Assembly: GCA_040381535.1 (NCBI GenBank)
Contig: JBEIHF010000035.1
Location: 1 to 11,415 of the forward strand
Length of the DNA: 11,415 nucleotides
Source: Micavibrio_A sp040381535
GTDB lineage: Bacteria; Pseudomonadota; Alphaproteobacteria; Micavibrionales; Micavibrionaceae
Reading direction: 5' to 3'
Shown here: positions 5,972 to 11,415 of the stretch, piece by piece
Layout of the letters: the number at the start of each line of letters is the position of its first letter
How positions within the stretch are numbered: the stretch's first letter is position 1
Notes under the pieces: generated by a model
What the model saw: only the letters and a program-made list of their open reading frames with translations
Database searches by the model: none
Told to the model about the DNA's origin: nothing
Program-made: the position numbers and the translations under genes

Positions 5972-7280
5972 AAGGGAACCTTGCTTCGAAACGCCCCTGA
6001 TTATCGGAGCTTAAGCGTACTTTGACAAGAACATTGCCGCCCTCACCCAATTGATCAATAACCTCACCTTCCTTGTGCAGCCACGCCATCGCCTTACCGT
6101 CGCCTGCGGGGATCTCGTATTCCACCACGGCATCGGCCTCCGACAAATGAAGCGATATGCGGTTCAAAAGCTTGTCTATTCCCTCGCCTGTGACGGCTGA
6201 AACGGGAATCATACGCTCTTCACTAAAATTCGCCCCGCGGTAAAGGTCCCCCAAAGCATCAGCCTCTACAGCGTCGATCTTGTTCAAAACTTCATAAATC
6301 CGCTCGTCCTGCTCGTAATCGATGCCGAGCTCAGACAGAACATTGATAACATCTTGCCGCTGCCACGGATGGTCGTGGCTGGAAACATCGCGGATATGCA
6401 AGATAATATCCGCATGCTGCACCTGTTCCAGTGTCGCGCGGAACGCCTCGACCAACGTCGTAGGCAGATCGGCGATAAATCCCACCGTATCGGACAGGAT
6501 AATGGTCTTCCCGTTCGGCAGATCCAGTTTGCGCAAAGTCGGGTCCAGCGTCGCAAACGGCAAATCCTCCGCAAACACATTCGCACCCGTCATGCGGTTA
6601 AACAATGTGGATTTACCCGCATTCGTATAACCAACCAACGCAATAATAGGAAAGGGCACCTTCTCGCGGGATTTTCTGCCCAATTCACGCGTGCGGCGCA
6701 CTTGTTCCAGATCCTTCTTGAGTTGCGCGATGCGGTCGGTGATGGACCGTCTGTCCAATTCGATCTGCGTTTCGCCGGGGCCGCCCATAAACCCGCCGCC
6801 ACCGCGCTGTCTTTCCAAGTGAGTCCATGATTTCACAAGGCGCGATTTCTGGTATTGCAACATGGCAAGATCAACTTGAATCTTACCTTCTTTGGTCTGT
6901 GCACGCTCCCCGAAAATCTCTAAAATCAAACCCGTGCGGTCGATAACCTTGACCTTCCAAAGCTCTTCGAGGTTTCTTTGCTGGCCGGGCGACAATTTAT
7001 AATTCACGACCACGACAACGGGTTTTTCTTCCTCGATGATTTTGCCGATATCTTCGGCCGTACCCTTGCCAAGTAGAGTCGCGGGATTGATTTTCGAAAC
7101 CTTTGCCACGCGCGTGCTCGACACGTTCAAATGAATCGCGGCAACCAAGCCTTCGGCTTCTTCCAGAAGATCTTCGATGTTGCGGGAATGACGAGTGGAA
7201 TTGCCTTCTGCCTTAGCGGGCAAAAGGGGATGAACGATCAAAGCCTTTTCGGGTTTTCTGATTAGTCCTGTGTCGTGCAC
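5955..7280 (-). CDS. hflX: GTPase HflX
   Basis: A 441-residue ribosome-associated GTPase. HflX binds the 50S subunit and splits stalled or stressed ribosomes. It has the N-terminal HflX domain (KALIVHPLL; LLGKGTAEDIG; VVNYKLSPGQQRNLEE; VIDRTGLILEIF), the glycine-rich GGGGFMGGPGETQIE linker (160-174), then the G domain: G1 GYTNAGKST (217-225), G3 DTVGF (264-268), G4 NKID (333-336) and G5 SAVTGEG (361-367). The C-terminal domain is present, so the protein is full length. The start is a GTG at 7278-7280. The codon just before it in frame is TAA, so no longer protein is possible. No clear ribosome binding site is seen; translation may depend on hfq, which ends 7 bases earlier. hfq-hflX order is widely conserved in proteobacteria. 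Confidence 0.97.
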   Translation of the reverse strand: MHDTGLIRKPEKALIVHPLLPAKAEGNSTRHSRNIEDLLEEAEGLVAAIHLNVSSTRVAKVSKINPATLLGKGTAEDIGKIIEEEKPVVVVVNYKLSPGQQRNLEELWKVKVIDRTGLILEIFGERAQTKEGKIQVDLAMLQYQKSRLVKSWTHLERQRGGGGFMGGPGETQIELDRRSITDRIAQLKKDLEQVRRTRELGRKSREKVPFPIIALVGYTNAGKSTLFNRMTGANVFAEDLPFATLDPTLRKLDLPNGKTIILSDTVGFIADLPTTLVEAFRATLEQVQHADIILHIRDVSSHDHPWQRQDVINVLSELGIDYEQDERIYEVLNKIDAVEADALGDLYRGANFSEERMIPVSAVTGEGIDKLLNRISLHLSEADAVVEYEIPAGDGKAMAWLHKEGEVIDQLGEGGNVLVKVRLSSDNQGRFEARFPYAAQD

Positions 7281-7287
7281 TTAATGC

Positions 7288-7548
7288 TTACGCGCCGGAG
7301 CTCATGTCCGTTCCTGGCTCTTCACCTTCATAGAAGGAAATCGGACCGCCGGGCATGATGGTGGAAATTGCGTGTTTGTAAACGAGTTGGACATGACTTT
7401 CGCGGCGCAAAAGCATGGAGAAGTTATCAAACCAAGTGACAACGCCCTGAAGCTTCACCCCGTTGACAAGGAAAACCGTGACGGTCATTTTTTCTTTGCG
7501 GATTTTGTTCAGGAATACGTCCTGAACATTTTGTGCTTTTTCGGCCAT
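7288..7548 (-). CDS. hfq: RNA chaperone Hfq
   Basis: An 86-residue Sm-like protein that forms a hexameric ring, binds small RNAs and mRNAs, and controls translation and decay. The Sm1 motif spans FLVNGVKLQGVVTWFDNF (26-43) and the Sm2 motif contains YKHAIS (57-62). Proximal-face residues are kept: the QNVQD helix start (Gln9, matching Gln8 of E. coli), Lys58 and His59. The rim patch is R-K-E-K (17-20), matching R-R-E-R in E. coli. The C-terminal tail (GEEPGTDMSSGA) is short and acidic, as in many alphaproteobacteria. The ATG at 7548 has only a distant AGGGA about ten bases upstream. It is first in a likely hfq-hflX-IMPase operon with its own promoter in the 84-base gap after the HAD gene. Confidence 0.97.
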   Translation of the reverse strand: MAEKAQNVQDVFLNKIRKEKMTVTVFLVNGVKLQGVVTWFDNFSMLLRRESHVQLVYKHAISTIMPGGPISFYEGEEPGTDMSSGA

Positions 7549-7592
7549 TTTCTTGTTGTCCCTGATCTCTCGAACATGCAGTAACTAGTAGC

Positions 7593-7621
7593 GTTTTAAA
7601 GCACTTATCCCGTGCCATCAA
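7593..7621 (-). promoter_or_regulatory. hfq: Predicted sigma70 promoter for hfq
   Basis: On the minus strand, TTGATG (7616-7621) and TAAAAC (7593-7598) are separated by exactly 17 bases, each matching four of six consensus positions. Transcription would start near 7586, giving an hfq leader of about 38 bases. It lies in the only sizeable gap of the minus-strand gene block. This is pattern matching only, without experimental support. Confidence 0.4.
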
Positions 7622-7632
7622 GGGGGTTTTTT

Positions 7633-8283
7633 CTAGGAATTCAGGAAACTTATGAGCTTTTCCTTAAGTTCGCAAAGGTTGGCGGCGGTATAGGCAGGCT
7701 TGTAACGCCTTACCAAATCGCCTGTTGTGGGCTGGTGTGTCAGGAAAGCACAGGCACAGCCGGCTTTGGCCGCACAGCCCAAATCGCTTTCCATATCACC
7801 TACATAGAGGACGTTCTTAATGTCGAGCGGTACGGAATGGCGGCTCAAGGCGAGAATGAGAGGATCGGCCTCGGGTTTGTCTCTGACTGCCTCTCCCGCG
7901 CCCACCCAGCAACCGAAATATTTCTCCCAGCCAAGATGCTTGATTTCGCGCTCAAGTGTGTCATGGCGTTTGTTGCTGACGATGCCCATCGGCACGCCGC
8001 GGCCCATAAGTTCAATCAGAATTTCTTCCGCGCCGTTAATCGTTTGCAGGTTTTTCAAATGATTCTCGGCAATGTATTTGTAAAGCATCACCTGTGCCTT
8101 AACCGCGTCTTTGCCGTAAATTTTCGGGTACAGCTCACGCGTCGAATACAAAATGAATTGGAAATATTCCTGCTGGCTCCACGCGGACAATCCCATTTCC
8201 AAGCGCACGTAATTATGCGCGGCGAACAAAAGCGGAATGCTGTCTACAAGCGTTCCATCCCAGTCAAAAAAAACGGATTTCAT
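7633..8283 (-). CDS. HAD-superfamily phosphatase, phosphoglycolate phosphatase-like
   Basis: A 216-residue haloacid-dehalogenase-type phosphatase, probably cytoplasmic and Mg-dependent. All four HAD motifs are present: DWDGTLVD (Asp7 nucleophile, Asp9 acid/base), VSNK (Ser103), Lys136 in RDKPEAD, and VGDMESD (Asp163, Asp167). The helical stretch after motif I (about residues 15-80) fits a C1-type alpha cap as in Gph and other phosphoglycolate or sugar phosphatases. The substrate cannot be assigned. The ATG follows the ntrX stop after three bases and has no clear ribosome binding site, suggesting translational coupling with ntrX. After its stop comes a gap leading to hfq. A hairpin there is too short (4 bp) to be a convincing terminator. 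A long frame on the opposite strand is a shadow of this gene. Confidence 0.9.
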   Translation of the reverse strand: MKSVFFDWDGTLVDSIPLLFAAHNYVRLEMGLSAWSQQEYFQFILYSTRELYPKIYGKDAVKAQVMLYKYIAENHLKNLQTINGAEEILIELMGRGVPMGIVSNKRHDTLEREIKHLGWEKYFGCWVGAGEAVRDKPEADPLILALSRHSVPLDIKNVLYVGDMESDLGCAAKAGCACAFLTHQPTTGDLVRRYKPAYTAANLCELKEKLISFLNS

Positions 8284-8286
8284 GGA

Positions 8287-9702
8287 TCAGGCGCGTTTCA
8301 GTTCGGTTGAATTTTCTTTGTCCCCATCCTGCTTGTCCCCGTTGGAAAGGTCAAGGGTGCGGAGTTTTCTGTGAAGTGCGGAACGCTCCATGCCTACATA
8401 GGCCGCTGTTTTGGAAATATTCCCGCCGAAACGGGCCAACTGACGGTCCAGATAGTCACGTTCGAACGCTTCCCGCGCCTCGCGTAACGGATAGGTCAAA
8501 TAATCCTGCATCGCCGCGGCGCGGTTTTCGCTCGTCTGCACCTCGCCGGTAATTTCGGGCGGCAGATGTTTTTTCTCAAGCGGCTCTTTCTCGCCGCCGC
8601 CCATAATCATAACCCAATCGATGACATTACGGAGCTGGCGCACATTGCCGGGCCAATCATAGTTTTGTAGTGCGACAATAGCGCTGTCCGTGAGCGTGCG
8701 AAGCGGCTGGCCGTTTTGCGCGGAATACAACTTAACGAAATGCTCGGCCAAGGCGGGAATGTCTTCGCGGCGAGAACCAAGCGGCGGAATCACAATCGGC
8801 ACAACGTTCAGGCGGTAATACAAATCCTCCCTGAAATGCCCGCTCGTAATGGCATCTTTTATATTCCGCGCAGATGCCGCCACTATGCGCACATCAACGG
8901 AAACGGAATCACGGCCGTTGATGCGGGAAAATTTTTGCTCCTGCAACACGCGTACGATCTTACCTTGGGTTTCGAGCGGCATATCAGCAACTTCGTCGAG
9001 CAGCAACGTCCCACCGTTAGCTTTTTCAAGAACACCTTGCTTAGTGCCCTTGGAATCCTCGATGCCGAATAATTCCTCATCCAGATGTTCGGGATTCACA
9101 ACGGCGCAGTTTAGCGCGACAAACGGTCCGTCTTTGCGTGGCGACAATCTGTGCAATGTCTTAGCGGCGGTTTCTTTCCCGCTGCCTGATTCACCCGTAA
9201 AGAATACCCGCGAATTAGCGCCCGCCACTTTTTCTAGGCTTGCATTTACTGTGTTGATCGCGGGGGATTTTCCGATCATCTCGACAGGCACATCCCGCTT
9301 TTCTTTAAGGCTGGCGTTCTCGCGACGCAACTGTGCTGTTTCCAGCGCGCGGTCGATCATCAGTAGCAAACGGTCCGATTTAAAAGGCTTTTCGATAAAA
9401 TCATACGCGCCGATCTTGATGGCGGCGACGGCGGTTTCGATCGTGCCGTGCCCCGAAATCATAATGACGGGCAAATTTGGCAAATCCTTTTTAACGTTCT
9501 TCAGGATTTCAAGACCGTCATGCTCGCTGCCCTGCAACCAGATGTCGAGAATCATCAAGTCTGGCGCTTTGGTTTTAACCTCTTCATAGGCCTTGGTAGA
9601 ACCATTGGCTTGGCGTGTAGCGAATCCTTCGTCCTCCAGAATGCCTTTGATCAGCTTTCTGATGTCGTTTTCGTCATCAACGATAAGAATATCTTTGGCC
9701 AT
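8287..9702 (-). CDS. ntrX: Response regulator NtrX (NtrC-like AAA+ domain without GAFTGA)
   Basis: A 471-residue regulator paired with NtrY, controlling nitrogen, redox or envelope-related genes in alphaproteobacteria. The receiver domain has Asp9/Asp10, phosphoacceptor Asp53 (MILDIW), Ser83 and Lys105 (EKPF). The AAA+ domain has Walker A GESGSGKE (170-177), Walker B GTLLLDEVADMP (231-242) and arginine-finger candidates in GHFREDLYYRL. The loop after ELFG reads IEDSKGTKQGVLEKANGG, so the sigma54-contacting GAFTGA motif is missing. This matches my memory of other alphaproteobacterial NtrX proteins and suggests it does not activate sigma54 in the usual way. The C-terminus carries a Fis-type helix-turn-helix (ISKTAAYVGMERSALHRKL, 429-447) for DNA binding. 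It follows ntrY by eight bases. Confidence 0.95.
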   Translation of the reverse strand: MAKDILIVDDENDIRKLIKGILEDEGFATRQANGSTKAYEEVKTKAPDLMILDIWLQGSEHDGLEILKNVKKDLPNLPVIMISGHGTIETAVAAIKIGAYDFIEKPFKSDRLLLMIDRALETAQLRRENASLKEKRDVPVEMIGKSPAINTVNASLEKVAGANSRVFFTGESGSGKETAAKTLHRLSPRKDGPFVALNCAVVNPEHLDEELFGIEDSKGTKQGVLEKANGGTLLLDEVADMPLETQGKIVRVLQEQKFSRINGRDSVSVDVRIVAASARNIKDAITSGHFREDLYYRLNVVPIVIPPLGSRREDIPALAEHFVKLYSAQNGQPLRTLTDSAIVALQNYDWPGNVRQLRNVIDWVMIMGGGEKEPLEKKHLPPEITGEVQTSENRAAAMQDYLTYPLREAREAFERDYLDRQLARFGGNISKTAAYVGMERSALHRKLRTLDLSNGDKQDGDKENSTELKRA

Positions 9703-9708
9703 TATAAA

Positions 9709-9712
9709 TCCT
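9709..9712 (-). promoter_or_regulatory. ntrX: ntrX ribosome binding site overlapping the ntrY stop
   Basis: On the minus strand AGGA (within GTAGGATTTATAATG) lies six bases before the ntrX ATG and shares its first two bases with the ntrY TAG stop (9711-9713). This layout ties ntrX initiation to ribosomes finishing ntrY and supports cotranslation of the sensor-regulator pair. Confidence 0.6.
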
Positions 9713-11415
9713 ACGCCGCCCTACTGCTATTGAGACTTTTATTCTGTATGTCTGCTTCCGGCAAAGGCAAAACGAGGCTTACACTCGCCCCGCCAAGATC
9801 GTTCCAGCCTTTCAACGATCTTATCCACTCCGGCGTGCCGAGTACAAGCTTTCCACCATGGTCTTCCATGATTTTTTTGACGATGGCAAGACCCAAACCA
9901 GTGCCCCGCGCCTTGTGCGTGACATAAGGATCGGTCAGGCGCGAAACATCCTCGCCTTTGGGTAATCCCAAACCGCTGTCCATGATGCAGATCACACAAT
10001 ATTGCTTTGCATCATCGAACGTTAGCAAAACGCGTAAATCTTTTCTGCCGTTCTTCTCGTGAATGGAATCCACTGCATTTTGCACAAGGTTCGTAAACGC
10101 CTGACGAATCTGCTGGACGTCGCACTGGACGGTCAGATCGCCACATTCATCGACTATTTCAAAATTGATGTCATTATGTGCTTCTTTTTGAAGGCTGAGC
10201 GTCTGGCGGATATCGAGCGGCAAATTCTCTTGCTTCATGACAGGCTCGGGCATGCGCGCGAAGCTGGAGAATTCATTCACCATGCGGCCGATATCGCCGA
10301 CATGTTTGATGATGGTGTCTGTCATTTCCACAAACGTATCGGGATCTGTTTGAATCTCTTTGGTGTATTTGCGCTTTAAACGCTCGGCAGACAATTGAAT
10401 AGGTGTCAGTGGGTTCTTGATCTCGTGCGCGATACGGCGCGCCACGTCCGCCCATGCGGATTTGCGCTGCGCGGATTGCAATTCGGTGATGTCGTCGAAG
10501 GTCAGGACCGCGCCTTTGGTTTCTTCGCCGATTTTATCGAGCGCAATACGAACCAGCAAAGTTCTGCGCGACATATCCTTGGCGAGGAACGGAACTTCCC
10601 CTTGCGTGATTTTGGTAACTTTGGTTTTCGCCTGATCGATCAACGCTTCGATATCGGACAAAATTTCAGCGATCGGCATGCCGGTTATTTTTTCGGACGA
10701 TAAACCGAACATCTCCGCCGCCGATGTGTTGGCGAGCGTAATAACACCCTTCTCATCCACGCCGACGATGCCCGCGGTAACACCTGCCAGAACCGCCTCG
10801 GTAAAACGGCGACGTTGTTCCAACTGGCGGTTGGCGCTCATAACTTCATTCCGCTGTTCTTGAATCTGCGTCGTCATACGGTTGAACGATTTGGCGAGGT
10901 AGTCAAACTCGTCGATCTGCTCTCCCTCAGATATGCGCGTAGTCAAATCCCCAGCCCGCACACGGTCCGATGCCGTAATCAAGGTTCCTATAGGCGTCAC
11001 CAATTGCCGCGCCAGAATAATCCCGAACCATGTCGCTGCCAAAAGGAACATAAACGCCACGACGATGAAGATCAGCGTAATCGTGACCATCAACGAAGAA
11101 TTTTTCTGCGCCAGCATGTCATAGGCCGCGCCGGCTTCCTTGTTCTTATCAAGCTGGGCAAGCACCACGGGGTCTACCATACGTCCCACGAACAAATACG
11201 CGTCGGCATAATTGTTGAGCTTAACCAAGGCCCGTACTCGGTCTTCATATTGGCTGGTCATGACGACCACTTCGCCGTCTTTGGCCTGATTCAAAATCAG
11301 ATCGGGTAATCCTTCAAAGGTAAGCGTGAAAGTCAAATTGGTGCGCGCCAGAATTTTGCCGTTGGAATCGAACATCATCGCTTCGGACAGATTACGCATG
11401 AAAGATTGTGTTTCC
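9711..11415 (-). CDS. ntrY: Sensor histidine kinase NtrY, C-terminal part (5' end outside window)
   Basis: Membrane sensor kinase that phosphorylates NtrX. The frame stays open to the window edge (residues ETQSF precede the Met at 11399), so the N-terminus is missing; about 567 residues are visible. Counting from that Met: the end of a sensor region (1-100), a membrane helix (about 104-130), HAMP linker (about 130-185, ARQLVTPIGTL), PAS domain (about 198-310, VGVDEKGVITLANTSA), HisKA H-box ARRIAHEIKNPLTPIQL (His325) and HATPase with N-box FTNLVQNAVDSI (Asn441), G1 DSGLGLP and G2 GTGLGLAIVKK. All catalytic boxes are intact. NtrY proteins usually run to about 750 residues, so roughly 180 residues, including the first membrane helices, should lie beyond the edge. 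The ntrX gene follows after eight bases. The PAS domain suggests a cytosolic small-molecule or redox input, but no ligand can be read from sequence. Confidence 0.95.
   Translation of the reverse strand, partial: ETQSFMRNLSEAMMFDSNGKILARTNLTFTLTFEGLPDLILNQAKDGEVVVMTSQYEDRVRALVKLNNYADAYLFVGRMVDPVVLAQLDKNKEAGAAYDMLAQKNSSLMVTITLIFIVVAFMFLLAATWFGIILARQLVTPIGTLITASDRVRAGDLTTRISEGEQIDEFDYLAKSFNRMTTQIQEQRNEVMSANRQLEQRRRFTEAVLAGVTAGIVGVDEKGVITLANTSAAEMFGLSSEKITGMPIAEILSDIEALIDQAKTKVTKITQGEVPFLAKDMSRRTLLVRIALDKIGEETKGAVLTFDDITELQSAQRKSAWADVARRIAHEIKNPLTPIQLSAERLKRKYTKEIQTDPDTFVEMTDTIIKHVGDIGRMVNEFSSFARMPEPVMKQENLPLDIRQTLSLQKEAHNDINFEIVDECGDLTVQCDVQQIRQAFTNLVQNAVDSIHEKNGRKDLRVLLTFDDAKQYCVICIMDSGLGLPKGEDVSRLTDPYVTHKARGTGLGLAIVKKIMEDHGGKLVLGTPEWIRSLKGWNDLGGASVSLVLPLPEADIQNKSLNSSRAA

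Noticed and set aside
7601..7615. Hairpin GCAC-7-GTGC followed by TTTAAAA on the minus strand, as a terminator after the HAD gene.
   Set aside because: A 4-bp stem is too weak, there is no clean T-run, and it sits inside the spacer of the predicted hfq promoter.
7612..8310. Long + strand frame of 232 codons opposite the HAD gene.
   Set aside because: The minus-strand frame carries all four HAD motifs and fits its neighbours; the opposite frame has no recognisable motif and is a codon-bias shadow.
8849..9589. Long + strand frame of 246 codons opposite ntrX.
   Set aside because: It is antisense to the conserved AAA+ and receiver domains of NtrX, is Ser-rich without domains, and has no context of its own.
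1..11415. Search for mobile elements, CRISPR arrays, tRNA/rRNA genes, integration sites and retron-like structures.
   Set aside because: No transposase or integrase motifs, no spaced direct repeats, no tRNA-like cloverleaf and no abrupt composition change were seen by eye.

Overview
The window comes from the chromosome of an alphaproteobacterium with mid-range base composition. The evidence is the short (type 2) methionyl-tRNA synthetase ending in VFPRL and followed by tatD and a PhnP-like hydrolase, the ntrY-ntrX pair upstream of hfq-hflX, and an Hfq whose wording (VTWFDNF, LLRR, QLVYKHAISTI) is typical of that class. A secreted protein with a GNVLF-type N-terminus resembles proteins I associate with Rhodospirillales- or Micavibrio-like lineages. 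The order-level placement is inference only.

Left block, + strand, 1-5145. The 3' part of metG leads into tatD (TAATG overlap), then an MBL-fold hydrolase (16-base overlap). After a 42-base gap comes a pilin-like, cysteine-rich exported protein. A 194-base gap follows, holding only weak inverted repeats. A second coupled run comes next: a small secreted basic protein, mazG and a seven-helix membrane protein, joined by two 4-base ATGA overlaps.

Right block, - strand, 11415-5123. It reads ntrY (5' end outside the window), ntrX, a HAD phosphatase, hfq, hflX and an inositol-monophosphatase-family gene. ntrY-ntrX-HAD are nearly contiguous, with 8- and 3-base gaps. An 84-base gap before hfq holds a plausible sigma70 promoter. 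hfq and hflX are 7 bases apart, and hflX overlaps the next gene by 17 bases. The two blocks converge and their last genes overlap tail to tail by 23 bases.

Functions. The left block mixes housekeeping (Met-tRNA charging, TatD nuclease, NTP cleanup by MazG) with envelope proteins of unknown role. The right block combines a nitrogen/redox-type two-component system with the RNA chaperone Hfq and the ribosome-associated GTPase HflX. This is mostly ordinary core genome. I see no mobile element, CRISPR array, RNA gene or defence-like cassette. The least explained parts are the pilin-like protein, the small basic protein, the SWEET-like membrane protein coupled to mazG, and the IMPase-like enzyme with an altered pocket segment.
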